A DNA stretch of 64,000 bases from Nocardia grenadensis NBRC 108939 (GTDB lineage: Bacteria > Actinomycetota > Actinomycetes > Mycobacteriales > Mycobacteriaceae): contig NZ_BDCJ01000009.1 in the NCBI RefSeq assembly GCF_001613445.1, forward strand, positions 372,001 to 436,000, in the 5' to 3' direction. The notes under the pieces were generated by a model that saw nothing but the letters and a program-made list of their open reading frames with translations, had not been told where the DNA came from and did no database searches. Positions 15,963-27,100 of this stretch are shown piece by piece; the first letter of the stretch is position 1; the number at the start of each line of letters is the position of its first letter. A program made the translations under genes and the position numbers.

Positions 15963-17330
15963 TCAGCGGAGACGAGGATTCGAACGGCCGCGTTGTGGCT
16001 TACGTGCGGCTTCGTCGTTCACCTGGTCCTGCCGATCGTCGGGTACGAGGGAGCGGATGGCTGCTCGGGAGCCGATCATCAATTTGTGCAGTACGGAGGC
16101 CATTTGAGCGTCGACAGTCTTGGAGGAGCTGCCGCGCCGCACCACGATGGCAGTGTTGGTCCACCCCGCTGCGGCGAGTACGGCGACCTCCTGCTCGGCC
16201 GTCGACAGTTGCTGCCACGGGGAGGGGCGGCTGCGCCGGATCGGATGTTCGACGGGCAACTTGTCCATGGACAGGTTGCCCAACGCCAGCTGCGTCACTT
16301 CGCCGAGCTCTGGCCGCGACAGCGCACCTTCCCGCTCCGCCTCCGCGAAGGCGTCGTCGTTCAGTATTCTCCGGGCGGTGTCCGCGGCGAATTCGGTTTC
16401 GGTGGCGAACGGGCCGAGGTGGACGATATCGACGCCCAGGCCTTCGCGGAGCGTGGCACCGCCGCCGAGCAGGCGTGCGATATCGCGTGCCCGGGCCGTC
16501 ACGGCCGGCTCGTCGTCGGCGGCGACCAGGCGGGCCAGCGTCCATGCCTGGATGTGCACGGCCCACACCGCGCTCCACCGGTCGCGCATCGCGAGTTGAT
16601 CGGACAATGTCGCGCGCCCCACGGCGAGCGCCTCGCCCGCGTCGCCGTGTTTACTCGATGCGATCGCCCATGCCAGCCTCGCCCAGCAGATCGCCCACTG
16701 GGCACCGGAGCGCTCGGCGTTGCGGAGGTGGGCGCGGCAGGTGTCCAGTGCTTGGCCGGCGGGGCCGAAGAATGCGGCGGCCAGCGCTTCGAACAGTTCG
16801 CTCATCGCGGCGCCGCCCGCGTCTCCCTCGGCGGTGAAACGTGCCCGCGCCCGGGCCAGGACGGCGATCGCCCGCGGATCGCGGCGGATCAGCATCAGTT
16901 CGGCACCTCGGGCGTATTCGACCGCGGCGGACAGCCCCAGATCGACATCGGGTTCCGCGCGCCAGCGCACTCGGTCCGCGGCGTCGGGCACGCAGCGGGC
17001 GACGCATTCGTCGAGCATGCGCTCGGCCTCGCGGGGCAGTCCTTGGCACAGGCTGATCCAGGCGATCAGTGACATCGCCCCGACCTCCAGCGGCACCGGC
17101 TCGGGGTCCAGGTCCCGGGTTGCCGAGAGCGCGCGCTCGGCCCACCGGCGTGGCTCCCGCAACGAGCCCGCGAAGAACGGGATACGCAAGGCGATGAGCT
17201 CGGCGGCGATCTCGAGCCCGACCGCAGCCTCGCCCGGCGTGGCGATACTGCTCTCCATGGCCGATTGGAGGTTGTCCCAGGCCACGCGCGCCCAATCGAG
17301 CAGTGCCTGCTCGTCGGGCCCGAACCAGCC
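15963..17330 (-). pseudogene. truncated LuxR-family regulator (C-terminal part only)
   Basis: The frame encodes the C-terminal part of a large ATP-binding LuxR regulator: a helical TPR-like region (from LDWARVAWDNLQSAM to the Ala-rich repeats) and a terminal helix-turn-helix (LSTAEQEVAVLAAAGWTNTA, then KTVDAQMASVLHKL). In intact relatives an AAA/STAND ATPase precedes the helical region. Here about 100 codons of unrelated low-quality sequence precede it and no P-loop exists in any frame, because the divergent flavin reductase gene occupies the space. Family resemblance begins near 17330. It is probably a 5'-truncated gene; a short protein starting internally cannot be excluded. Confidence 0.65.
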
Positions 17331-17767
17331 GGCTCGGGAAAGCTGCTGCCTCGACCGACGGCAACCCTTTCCACCGATCTCCCTGCAGCGCGGAGGTCGG
17401 CTTTCGATCTCCCTGGGCCCGGCCGGTATGGCCGGCGGTTCTCGCCGGCTCACCACGCGTTCCGTGGTGCGGTTCGCGACCGCGCTCGGTGGGAACCCCT
17501 CGATTCCGCCGCGTCGCAGCCGCTGACCACCGACGAATCGAGAATCGCCGGATAGGTAGAAAGGGCACATCGGCAGATCGTTGTCGGCCACGGGTGCGAT
17601 GAGGCGCATCGCGCCGATGGCCCACGCCGAGGTGGGATCGGGCAAGGACTACCTCGGTCACGGCAGGTGGACCCCGTATACGGTGGAGCATGTTGCGCAC
17701 CGCCGTCCCGGCCCGGACCTTGCCGATACGGCGGTGCCGGCGAGTACTGCTGGAAGGAAGTGGCCGT
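17331..17767. other. intergenic stretch replacing the lost 5' end of the LuxR gene
   Basis: About 437 bases between the recognisable LuxR remnant and the divergent flavin reductase start. Frames here are open but have no family resemblance. The flavin reductase promoter should lie at the right-hand end. No repeat or insertion scar was seen. Confidence 0.4.
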
Positions 17768-18403
17768 ATGCGCACCGGTATCGATCCCGACGTGGTGGGG
17801 TACGGCGACTTCTACAAGGTGCTGACCAGTGTTGTCGTCCCCCGCCCGATTGCCTGGGTGTCGACCCGGTCGGGCACAGGAGTCGACAACCTGGCCCCGC
17901 ACTCCTTCTTCACGGTCTCGTGTGTCGCGCCGCCGATGGTGCAATTCACCTCGGTGGGCAGGAAGGACTCGCTGCGCAATGTGCTCGAGACCGGTGAGTT
18001 CGTCGTCTGCCTGGCCACCGAGTCGATGTTCGAGCAGGTGAATGCCACCGGTACGGATTTCCCCGCCGAGCTCTCGGAGTTCACCGAGGTCGGGCTGACA
18101 CCGGAGCCCAGTGCGACCGTGGCGCCACCGCGGGTCGCGGAGTCCCCGGTCGCACTGGAGTGCCGCCTCGAACACACCGTGGAGCTCGGTGACTCGACAG
18201 TGGTGATCGGCCGGGTCCTGCATGCCGCGGTCGATGCCGATGTGGTCCGTACGGATGCCCGTGGTAACAGCCTCCCCGCGATCGACCGGCTGCGCCCACT
18301 CGCGCGTCTGGGTCGCAACGAATGGTCGACGATCGGTGCGGTACTGGACATCGCCCGCATTCCCTATGCGCGGTGGCCGGGCCGTCCCGACCGCGAAAGC
18401 TGA
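17768..18403 (+). CDS. flavin reductase-like FMN-binding protein
   Basis: A 211-residue protein of the flavin reductase / FMN-binding split-barrel family. The pattern FYKVLTSVVVPRPIAWVSTR near the N-terminus, the NLAPHSFFTVSCVAPPMVQF segment and FVVCLATE are characteristic. The ATG at 17768 follows GGAAGGAAG. Proteins of this subfamily bind FMN, and many are reductases or NADH:FMN oxidoreductases supporting flavin-dependent enzymes; some have no known reaction. No partner monooxygenase is adjacent. The gene next to it on the minus strand is a broken LuxR regulator. Confidence 0.88.
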   Translation: MRTGIDPDVVGYGDFYKVLTSVVVPRPIAWVSTRSGTGVDNLAPHSFFTVSCVAPPMVQFTSVGRKDSLRNVLETGEFVVCLATESMFEQVNATGTDFPAELSEFTEVGLTPEPSATVAPPRVAESPVALECRLEHTVELGDSTVVIGRVLHAAVDADVVRTDARGNSLPAIDRLRPLARLGRNEWSTIGAVLDIARIPYARWPGRPDRES

Positions 18404-18598
18404 GGCCTCGGCGGGCGGCGGCTCGGTACCACCCGCCCACCGTGATCGGCCGCCGGCGCGGATCTGCTCGCATCGGAGAACTCCGGTCCCGCACGGGGTA
18501 GCGAGCGCGTCGAGAAATACGATGGCCGTGTAACTTGCCTCGCGCTATCGCAGCGAGGTCCTCACCGGACACCCTCCGAGGGGGTGAGAAACAACGCT

Positions 18599-19519
18599 AT
18601 GAACGGCGTCGACGACATCACGCCCGCCGAGGCACGCCTGCACAGCACGCCGAAGCTCCGTTCGGTTCACCTCGGCGATATCCGGGTCAGCTATGTCCAT
18701 GACGGATGGGTGCAGCTCGACCCCACATTGTGGCTGCCGGACAGTTCGGCCGAGTACTGGGCTCACCACCCTCGGTACCTCGACGACGAAGGCTACCTTC
18801 GGGCCGGTATGGGAGGACTGCTCGTAGAGACACCGGACGGCACCGTACTGATCGATGCCGGTTTCGGGCCCCGTCGGATACCGGCCGATCCGGCCGTGCC
18901 TCGAATCGGCGCCACCACGGGCGGGTCCTTCCCGGCGAGCCTGGCAGCGCTGGGTGTCAGCCCTGATCAAGTCGATGTACTGGCGTTCACCCACCTACAC
19001 CTCGACCACATCGGATGGGTTTGCGCCCGCGATCCCGCGACCGGACGAACGCCGTTCGCCCGCGCACGAGCGGTAACAACCGCCGCCGAATGGCACCACG
19101 GTACCTCCGACGCACACGGCCCTTTCGAAGAGACGATGAGGGCGCTGCGTCCTCGACTCGAGCTCGTCGAGGACGCCGGCGAGTTCTTTCCCGGAATCAC
19201 GTTGATCTCCGCACCGGGGCATTCGGCCGGCCACGCGGTCTACGAGATCGCCTCGGGGGGCCGGCGTCTGCTCGCTTTCGGGGATCTGTTCCACTCGCCG
19301 GTGCAGATCGAGAACCCGCACTGGTCCGCACAGCCGGATATCGATACCGTGCTGAGCACTCGAAGCCGCCACGCGATTCTCCAGCGCCTCGTCCAGGACA
19401 ACACGCTGGGATTCGGAATACATTTCGCCGACGTCGCTTTCGGTCGCGTCGTGGTGGGCGAAGAGGGAGGCTGTCGTTGGCAGCCCGTCGCCACACAGGT
19501 GGTCGACGCGGTCCGGTGA
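18599..19519 (+). CDS. MBL-fold metallo-hydrolase
   Basis: About 306 residues with the metallo-beta-lactamase fold. The metal motif THLHLDHIG gives His132, His134, Asp136 and His137. A further His lies in SAPGHSAGHA and an Asp in AFGDLFHS. The length and arrangement resemble lactonase-like members, some of which degrade acyl-homoserine lactones; others hydrolyse thioesters or lactones of catabolic origin. The start is uncertain: GTG 18584 abuts its ribosome site, so ATG 18599 is preferred. No signal peptide is present. It stands alone, and substrate prediction is not justified. Confidence 0.88.
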   Translation: MNGVDDITPAEARLHSTPKLRSVHLGDIRVSYVHDGWVQLDPTLWLPDSSAEYWAHHPRYLDDEGYLRAGMGGLLVETPDGTVLIDAGFGPRRIPADPAVPRIGATTGGSFPASLAALGVSPDQVDVLAFTHLHLDHIGWVCARDPATGRTPFARARAVTTAAEWHHGTSDAHGPFEETMRALRPRLELVEDAGEFFPGITLISAPGHSAGHAVYEIASGGRRLLAFGDLFHSPVQIENPHWSAQPDIDTVLSTRSRHAILQRLVQDNTLGFGIHFADVAFGRVVVGEEGGCRWQPVATQVVDAVR

Positions 19520-19707
19520 CCGCCCTCTCTGGTCCGCGGTCGGCGTCTCCGGCTCGGACCGAGGCGGAAGGCGTGGTCGTCGTCGCGGTGCCCGGGCGGC
19601 TCGGACTCGATGAGCAGTGAGGCCGAGTCATCGACTCGGCCGCCGCCGGGACCGCTGTCCCGTCATCGACCTGAGGTACGAGTGCCGGCGCGCTATCGAT
19701 GAGGCTG

Positions 19708-22700
19708 TCAAGAATGCGTGTCGCCGGAGTGTTCCGCGACCCAGGCCGCGATCTGGGCTCGTGAGTTGAACCCGAGTTTGGTGAGTATGTTCTCCACATG
19801 TCCCCGCGCTGTGCGCTGGGAGATCGTCAATCGCGCGGCGATCGCCTTGTTGGTCATTCCCTCGGCGATGAGGTCCATGACCTGCCGCTCGCGCTTGGTG
19901 AGCGGCACCTCGTCGTCGGCCGATGCCACGTCTCGGTTCTGCTCTCCGAGAGCGAAGTCGACGGCCGATTCCAGCGTCATTCCGGAACCTCTGCGGTGGG
20001 CCGATTCGAATCGCCTCTTTCCGAGGGTGCCCTGGGTTCTGCGTACACAGTCGGTATGGAAGACCGCCATGTCGGGGAACACGATACTGGTGCCGATGAA
20101 GTGACCGAGCCCATGTGCCGCGCCGAGTAAGACCGCTGTCCGCTCGGCTTGGTTATTCTCGATCGAGATCCACGCCATTATCTCGAGCGCGACGACGGCG
20201 ACGAGCGGATCGACCAGTCGGCGTGAGGTTGCGAGGGATTCCTTCAACAGCTGAATCGCTCGCTCGCTGTTCCCGGTGCGCCAGACTGCGAGCGCCAGGG
20301 GCCGTAATGCCAGGGACCGGATCTCCGTCTCATCGTGAGCGTCGGCGGTCGTCAGTGTTCTTTCGAGGCAGGCTATACCGCTCGGCATGTGGCCACGGAG
20401 TACGAGAGCCCAGCCGAGGACAACCAGGGCCCTCAGTTCGAACAGCACATTCTCTCGGGCACGGAATGCTTCGACGGCATCGTTGAGCCGCACACTGGCG
20501 AGATTCAAATCGCCGGTGTTGAGTGCGGTACATCCGGACGCGTAGGCGAGTAGAGCCTCGATCGAGGGGTCGGCAGTCTGTTCCACGAGGTCTTCGAGCT
20601 CGGTGATCCGCTCCGTCGCGGTTATCAGATCGCCGACTTGGCCCGCGAATACGATAGCGATGTTGAGCACTCCGGCTCGGTCGGCGGCCGGTGCCTGGGA
20701 TACAGCGTCGAGCAGGCGATCGCACCAGCGGCGCCCTTCATTGATCCGGCCGGTGGAGAACCAGAAACTGAAGAGGTGGGCAGCGGTGCGCAAGCCGCCG
20801 GCATCGCCTTCCGAGATACTGTGCTCCATGCTCTTACGGAGGTTCGGGAGCTCCCGCTCCAACAGGGTGATCCACTGGAGTTGCCGCGAACTCACCCAGT
20901 CGGCCTCGGCCCGCGAGACCAGACGGTCGTACCAGCTGCGATGGCGTCGGTCCAGTTGTGCCCGTTCGCCGAACTCGGCCAGCTTGTGTGCGCCGTATGC
21001 CTGCACGGTTTCCAGCATCCGGAAGGTCAGATCGGCACCTGATTGTTCCCGGATGAGGATGGACTTGTCGAGCAGTCCGGAGAACGCGTCCAGGAAGCCC
21101 TGCTCGGTGAGGCCGGTCCCGCAGATTTCCTCGGCGGTAGCGAGATCGAAAGTTCCGGCGAACACCGACATCCGGCCCCACAGCTGTTGTTCGGTGGCGG
21201 TACACAGGTCGTAACTCCAGTCGATGCACCAGCCCAATGTCTGCTGCCGGGTGGGAGCACTGCGGCTACCACGGGTCAGCACGGCGAATCGGTCGGACAA
21301 CCGCTCCGAGATCTGGTCTGCGGACAGGGTGCGCAGTCGGGCTGCGGCCAACTCGATCGCCAAGGGCAATCCGTCCAACCGTGCGCAGATATCCGCCACG
21401 GTGCTCCGATTGCTTTCATCGAGATGAAAGTCCGGCACTACGGCGACCGCGCGTTCGGTGAACAACGTCACGGCCTCGTTGGCGTTCGTCCCCGGGACCG
21501 GCGGTTCCGCGAAGCTCAGCGGCGGCACCAGTACGACCGCTTCACCACCGATTCCCAGAGGTTCGCGACTGGTGGTCAGAATCTTCAGCCGCGGCGCGGA
21601 TTGCAGGAGAATCTCCACGAGTTCCGCCACCGGATCGAGCATATGTTCGCAGTTGTCGACGACCAAGAGAACTTCGCGGCCGGACAGGTGTTCCACCAGG
21701 GCTTCCAGTGCCGGCCGGCCGACCGGCCGTAGGCCGAGGGTGGTGGTCACCACGTCGACCAACAACAACGGGTCGCGCAACTCGGCCAGCTCGACCAGCC
21801 AGACGCCATCGGCGTAGCTCCGCTGTAGTGTGTGGGCGGCCCGCAGTGAGAGACGCGACTTGCCCACCCCTCCGATCCCGGTCAGCGTCACCAGCGGCGA
21901 CCGCGACAGCAGGTTCTTGATCTCCGCGACCTGGCTGCGCCTGTCGACAAAGCTGGTCAGCTCCTGCGGCAGGTTCCCGGCGGCGGTCCGCAGCCCGGTT
22001 CCGCCACGGTTCGGGTCGTGGGCAGGAATGGGCGCGGACGTGGCCATCGGCCGGGGTTGCTCCCCGGACTCGCCACGCAAGGCCATGTGATCGACGGTGA
22101 GCCCATGGGCGGCTTGAATATGCCGCAGCTGCTGGCCGAGCGCTTCCGCGGTGGGACGTTGCCCGCTGTCGCGAGACATGGCCGTCTCGATGACGGCGGC
22201 CAGATCCGCGGGGATTCCGTACCCGCGCAGGTCCGGAACCGGCTGGGTGCTGATCCGCGCGAACTGCGCCATGACCTGTTCTCCGCTTCGGCGTTCGAAC
22301 GCGGGGTGCCCGGTCGAAGCACAGAACAGCGTGGCGCCGAGACTGTACACATCGGAAGCACGGGTCGATGGGGTACCACCGAGGACTTCGGGTGCGGTGA
22401 ATGCCGGTGAAGCGGTCACTGTACCGGTGGCGGTACGGAAGCCTTCGGCGAGGCGGGCGATGCCGAAGTCCGTCAGCGCCGGTTCGCCGTAGTCGGTGAG
22501 CAGGATATTGCTCGGTTTGACGTCCCGGTGGAGTATGTCGGCACGATGCGCGGTTTCCAGCGCGCCGGCGAGCTTCACCCCCAGCCGCAACAGTTCGACG
22601 AGTTGTAAGGGGCCGTCGCGGCGTATCCGGGCCTCCAGCGAGCCCTGCGGGTGGAAAGGCATCACCAGGTACAACCGGCCGGACTCGGTCTCACCGACCT

Positions 22701-22962
22701 CGAGGACCTCGACGATATTGGGGTGCCCGGTCAGCCGGCCCATTGCCTGCTGCTCGCGGAGAAATCGTTCCCGATCGCCATTCAGCTCGAAGGTCAGGAC
22801 CTTCACGGCTACCACGCGGTCGAGGACGGGCTGGACGCAGCGGTACACAACCCCCGAGCCGCCCCGGCCGATCTCCGCGGCGCCCTCCAGTCCGGCGTCG
22901 TTCAGCTCCGCGACCGCATCTACACCCAGGTTGCGTTGCGTTGCGAAAGGGTCTGATCCCAT
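19708..22962 (-). CDS. PknK-like Ser/Thr kinase - STAND ATPase - LuxR regulator
   Basis: A 1084-residue signalling protein. Residues 25-285 are a Hanks-type kinase: Gly loop GRGGSGVVY (32-40), Lys54, HRD at 145-147 and DFG at 165-167. Residues about 330-640 are a STAND/AAA-type ATPase with P-loop TGIGGVGKS (361-369) and Walker B-like LLVVDNCEHM. A long helical TPR-like region follows, and the last 65 residues are a LuxR helix-turn-helix (LTKRERQVMDLIAEGMTNKA). The arrangement and length match mycobacterial PknK except that a DNA-binding LuxR domain is clearly present. There is no membrane segment. It probably couples phosphorylation and nucleotide state to transcription. Targets are unknown. 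Confidence 0.9.
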   Translation of the reverse strand: MGSDPFATQRNLGVDAVAELNDAGLEGAAEIGRGGSGVVYRCVQPVLDRVVAVKVLTFELNGDRERFLREQQAMGRLTGHPNIVEVLEVGETESGRLYLVMPFHPQGSLEARIRRDGPLQLVELLRLGVKLAGALETAHRADILHRDVKPSNILLTDYGEPALTDFGIARLAEGFRTATGTVTASPAFTAPEVLGGTPSTRASDVYSLGATLFCASTGHPAFERRSGEQVMAQFARISTQPVPDLRGYGIPADLAAVIETAMSRDSGQRPTAEALGQQLRHIQAAHGLTVDHMALRGESGEQPRPMATSAPIPAHDPNRGGTGLRTAAGNLPQELTSFVDRRSQVAEIKNLLSRSPLVTLTGIGGVGKSRLSLRAAHTLQRSYADGVWLVELAELRDPLLLVDVVTTTLGLRPVGRPALEALVEHLSGREVLLVVDNCEHMLDPVAELVEILLQSAPRLKILTTSREPLGIGGEAVVLVPPLSFAEPPVPGTNANEAVTLFTERAVAVVPDFHLDESNRSTVADICARLDGLPLAIELAAARLRTLSADQISERLSDRFAVLTRGSRSAPTRQQTLGWCIDWSYDLCTATEQQLWGRMSVFAGTFDLATAEEICGTGLTEQGFLDAFSGLLDKSILIREQSGADLTFRMLETVQAYGAHKLAEFGERAQLDRRHRSWYDRLVSRAEADWVSSRQLQWITLLERELPNLRKSMEHSISEGDAGGLRTAAHLFSFWFSTGRINEGRRWCDRLLDAVSQAPAADRAGVLNIAIVFAGQVGDLITATERITELEDLVEQTADPSIEALLAYASGCTALNTGDLNLASVRLNDAVEAFRARENVLFELRALVVLGWALVLRGHMPSGIACLERTLTTADAHDETEIRSLALRPLALAVWRTGNSERAIQLLKESLATSRRLVDPLVAVVALEIMAWISIENNQAERTAVLLGAAHGLGHFIGTSIVFPDMAVFHTDCVRRTQGTLGKRRFESAHRRGSGMTLESAVDFALGEQNRDVASADDEVPLTKRERQVMDLIAEGMTNKAIAARLTISQRTARGHVENILTKLGFNSRAQIAAWVAEHSGDTHS

Positions 22963-23407
22963 CGACAGTCACTTCATGCCGTGCCACCCGCCCCAGGCAA
23001 AGGATACACGCGGCAGCGCCTGTCGGTAGTCCCAGAAAAGGGTGCTCGATCAGCGCCGGCCTCGGGCGAGCCGTGCCATTGCGGGCGGCGAATTCGATAT
23101 CGGAAATCCGGTACACGACTCTTTGCTCCCGCGGTATCCCGGATCGTTACGTCCGGGGGAGCGGATCGCGCCTGGGGTGTCGTGTTCGAGCGGTGCCCGC
23201 GGGCTTTTCCCGAGAACCCTGCGCGGTATGACCACAAGCAGGTCACCTGGTCCGCGGGTGCGCGTATCGGAAGCGTTATCGGTACCGGGCCGCCGAAACC
23301 GGGTGGAAATGTCGACCGAGCTTTCGGTCCGACCGTCCACCGGTCGCTGCCTCGCCCACGGCGAGCTGCGTCGACAACGACTCACCGGTGCGACACGATT
23401 GGAATCG
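22963..23407. other. divergent intergenic region
   Basis: About 445 bases between the divergent kinase and MgtC-like genes. The plus frame stays open upstream of the MgtC start but has no hydrophobic or family signal. Promoters for both genes should lie here; I could not assign hexamers. Confidence 0.4.
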
Positions 23408-24142
23408 ATGACGACGGTCGCTGCGGTGGCGAGCACGAACGCGCAGGGTGTGGGCCAGATCGGGCAACTCCTGCTGGCCTTCGCGCTGTCCTCGATCATC
23501 GGATTGGAACGGCAGTTCCGCGGCAAGAGCGGGGGCTTGCGCACGCAGGCGATTGTCGGCACGGCGTCGGCGTTGTTCATGATCGTCAGCAAGTACGGAT
23601 TCGGCGATGTGCTGTCGGCGGGGACGGTTGCTCTGGACCCGTCGCGCGTCGCGGCGCAGGTCGTCTCCGGTATCGGATTCCTCGGCGCGGGTTTGATCAT
23701 CACCCGGCGTGGCGCCATTCACGGGCTCACCACCGCGGCATCGGTGTGGGAGACCGCCGCGATCGGCATGACAGCGGGCTCCGGTCTGGTATGGCTGGCT
23801 CTGCTGGTCACCGGACTGCACTTCGTGATCGTGCTCGGCTACACGCCGCTGGGGCGTTGGATATCGCGGCGCGGTAGCGCCGAGCGCGGGTACATCATCA
23901 CCTACGAGGACGGCCGCGGCGTGCTGCGTGAAGTCCTCAGCACCTGTACCAGGCGCGGATGGGTGATCGATTCGATGGCGGTGCTCGCGCAACGTGCCGA
24001 CATCGGTGTTCGGCTGCCGCCGGATCGGCTGGTCACGGTCGCGCTGCGGCTCCGCGGGCAGGGCGCGGTGGACGCGAGCGCGGTTCTCGGGGGTATCGAC
24101 GGGGTAGTGCGCATCGACACCGGAGACGACGAGAACGACTGA
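23408..24142 (+). CDS. MgtC/SapB-family membrane protein
   Basis: A 244-residue protein. The N-terminal 150 residues hold the MgtC family core: QLLLAFALSSIIGLERQFRG, GLRTQAIVGTASALFMIVS and QVVSGIGFLGAGLIITRRG, forming about four to five membrane helices. The C-terminal part is a soluble ACT-like domain. MgtC proteins act in adaptation to low magnesium and in survival inside host cells, often by modulating other transporters rather than importing magnesium. The ATG at 23408 starts just before the membrane core but has a weak ribosome site. No magnesium riboswitch was recognised upstream. Confidence 0.88.
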   Translation: MTTVAAVASTNAQGVGQIGQLLLAFALSSIIGLERQFRGKSGGLRTQAIVGTASALFMIVSKYGFGDVLSAGTVALDPSRVAAQVVSGIGFLGAGLIITRRGAIHGLTTAASVWETAAIGMTAGSGLVWLALLVTGLHFVIVLGYTPLGRWISRRGSAERGYIITYEDGRGVLREVLSTCTRRGWVIDSMAVLAQRADIGVRLPPDRLVTVALRLRGQGAVDASAVLGGIDGVVRIDTGDDEND

Positions 24143-24150
24143 TCGCCGAA

Positions 24151-24170
24151 CCCGCCCTCGCGCGGGCGGG
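24151..24170. terminator. GC-rich hairpin between convergent genes
   Basis: CCCGCCC (24151-24157) pairs with GGGCGGG (24164-24170) around a six-base loop. It lies directly after the MgtC-like stop and before the end of the converging CHAT gene. It has no U-tract but is well placed as a bidirectional terminator. Confidence 0.55.
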
Positions 24171-24194
24171 GCGGCCGGTCGGCGCCGCGGCGGT

Positions 24195-27100
24195 TCATGC
24201 TCCGGTGTGGAGGTGGGCGGCCCACAGCGATGGGGTGGCCGGAAAGGTGTCGCGCGCCGCGCGGACGGCGTGGTGCAGTGCGTGGGGCGCGCGGCCGAGA
24301 TCGACCGCCGGCGTATCGGGCGCGGTACGCAAGGCCGTGTAGAAGGCGTCGGCGATGCGGATCGCGATATCGTCGTCGATTGTCCACAGCGTGCCGATGA
24401 CATGGGAATATCCGGCGAGCTGGAAGGCGGACGCCAGGTGGATGGATTCGTCGACCAGTTGGGTATCGGTGCTGATAGCGGTATCGCAGGCCGACAGATA
24501 CGCCAACCGCGCCCGGTCGAGATGGACAGGGGCGAGTGCGGCGACGGTGAGCGGCGTCGTGGCGTGATCGTGTAACAGCAGCCGGCTGCGCGAGGGGTCA
24601 TCGGGGTCGGTGGCTCCGTGACAGGCGAAGTGCACGATGGCGCTTTCCGGCAGCAGATCCAGCACAGTGGCTGTTGTCGGGCGGGTGTGTTCGGCAGACG
24701 GCCTCGCCGGGGCGCCGAGAGCGTTCACTTCGTCGGGCTCGGTGAGGACGGTGGCTCCGGGCAGATGCGTGGCGACCAGGTGGGCTTCCTCGAGCACGTA
24801 GTGCAACCGCCCGTCCATCCCCGGTGTTGTGGGCATGGCCACGACGAGGGCCGGCCCGGGCGTGTCCGGGTCCGCGGTGGACGGGCACCGGCGTCGCGCG
24901 TATTCGAGCGCGGCGACGGTGGGCGTATAGGAAGAGACGACGCGGTCCATCACCGTCGGTGCGTCGCATCGGGCCGGATGACTGTGATAGCCGGCCGCGT
25001 GGATCGGTAGTTGGCCCAGGAGCCCGCCGGGCGCCCACCACACCCGCGGCCCGGCCCGGTCGGGCGCGATCGGCCGATGAAAGCCCAGCGCGTCGAGCAC
25101 GGGACCGGTTGCGTTGTCCCACAGCCATTCCAGGGTGGAGCTCAGATATCGTTGCGCGGCTTGTCGTTCGGTGCCGGTGCTGCCGTGGGCGGCGGTCTTC
25201 AGCGCCTCGCGGAAGGTGCGGGCCCGGTCGCGCACCGCCGCCGCGGACAGGGCGGGCAGCGGTAGGCAGGAGATTCCGTCGGCGGTGAGCAGAAGCGCGT
25301 CGCTACCGTACCGGCCGATGCTGAAGGCCACCACCGGCCCGTGGTCGGCCTGCGCGACCAATTGCCCGGTCGACGGTGGCAGGGCGAATGTTTCGAATCC
25401 GGGGTGCGTCCGGATGCGGGTGAGCACCTCTTCGAGTTCGCGTGCCAGTCGGTGCCGGTCCGGAGCCGGGGCTTCGGAACCGCCCGGAAAGGGGGTGATG
25501 CCGGACCGATTGAGCTCTTCACGCAACCGGACGAAGTCACGACCGAGGTCCGGATGCCGGTCTATTAGCTCGGTGGTCTCCGCGCGGACCTGGACCGTCC
25601 GGTTCAGCAGTACGGCCCGGCCGGCCTCGAGCAGGCGCAGTGCCAGATCCGCTCGGTCTTTCTCGGGTACAGCCGGATTCCGCAGGGTCAGCGCCGCGGC
25701 GTCGGCGGCGAATCCGCCCCATCGGCCGATGGCGTACTGCTGATCGGACCGTTCCAACTGCCGCGGCGTGATCTCGGGAAGCAGTCGGATCGCGTGCTCG
25801 ACCAACTCGGCGGCACGAGCCGGTTGCGTGGCCGCGACCAGGTCGGCGGCAGCGCGGGCCGCCAGGATCCGGGTCGACGGCGGTGCCACAGTGGACCGCT
25901 GCGCTTCCAGAAAGGCTGCGGTGGCCTCGTCTCGGTCGCTCGTGGCGTCCGTTCGCCAGAACCGCATCATCAGGGCCGCCCCGAGCTTGATGAGCTGTTG
26001 GGCGTACGCAGGGTGATCGGTGGGCGTGATACCCGCGGCCCGCCGCAGTGTATCGATGGCCTCGCGGAGGTCAGCCGGGGTGCCGATCTGTTCGAAGCGG
26101 GTCCGGAGGGCGAATCCGAGGTTGCCCAGCATGGCCGGGAGGTCGGGGTGATCGGTGGGTGTCGCGGCGACGGCCTGCCGGAACATATCGATCGCCGCCT
26201 CCAGATCGGCTGTCTCGCTCGTCTCCTCGAATCGGTCCGACAGGGCGTTTCCGAGATTCATCAGCAGGATGTTCATTGTCTGGTATCCGGTCGGCGCCGA
26301 ATCCACCGCAGCGCGCAGACCGGTGACGGCTTCATCCAGGTCCGATCGCGTTCCGCTGCGCTTGTAGCGATTCCGAAGGGCTGTCCCCAGAGTCGTCAGT
26401 CTGCCGGCTCGGGTGCCGCTGTCTCCCGCTGTGCCGGTAACAGCTCGTCGAGCCATCCGGATGGCTTCGTCCAGATCCGTCATGGAACCGGTTCGATCGA
26501 ATCGATCGACCAGCGCGCGGCCGAGACTGCTCGCGCGGTCGGGGTAATCGGGATCCTCGGTGGCCGTAACCGCCACCGCTTCCCGTCCGATCCGGATCGC
26601 CTCGTCCAGATCCGCCGGGTCCCCGGTTCGCTCGAAGTGGATGCGCAGTGTGAACCCCAGACCGAACAGGTTGCGGGCACGATCGGGATGACCGCCGGGG
26701 GCCGCCGCCACTGCCTGTCGTCCCGCTTCGACTGCCTCGTCCAGATCGGATATCGTCCCGGTCCGCTCGAACCGGCTCAGCAGCGCGGCGCGAAGGGTGT
26801 CCATGGAGGCGGCGCGGCCCGGATCACCGGCGGGAGTGCCGGTCACCGCCTGTCGCACGAGGCGAATGGCTTCGTCGGCATCGGCACGGTCGCCGGTCCG
26901 CTCGAAGCGGGCCCGCACGCTTCGACCCAGGACGTGCCGGATCTCGGTCCGCAGGTTGTCGGGAAGCGATGCGGGGATCGCGGATATGGTCTGCTCGCCG
27001 AGCCGGATGGCCTCGTCCAGATCGGCCGCCGTCCCCGTCCGTGCGTACCTGTCCGCGTGGGCCGCGGCGAGGTGCACCAGCCGTACACAGAGCAGCGGAT

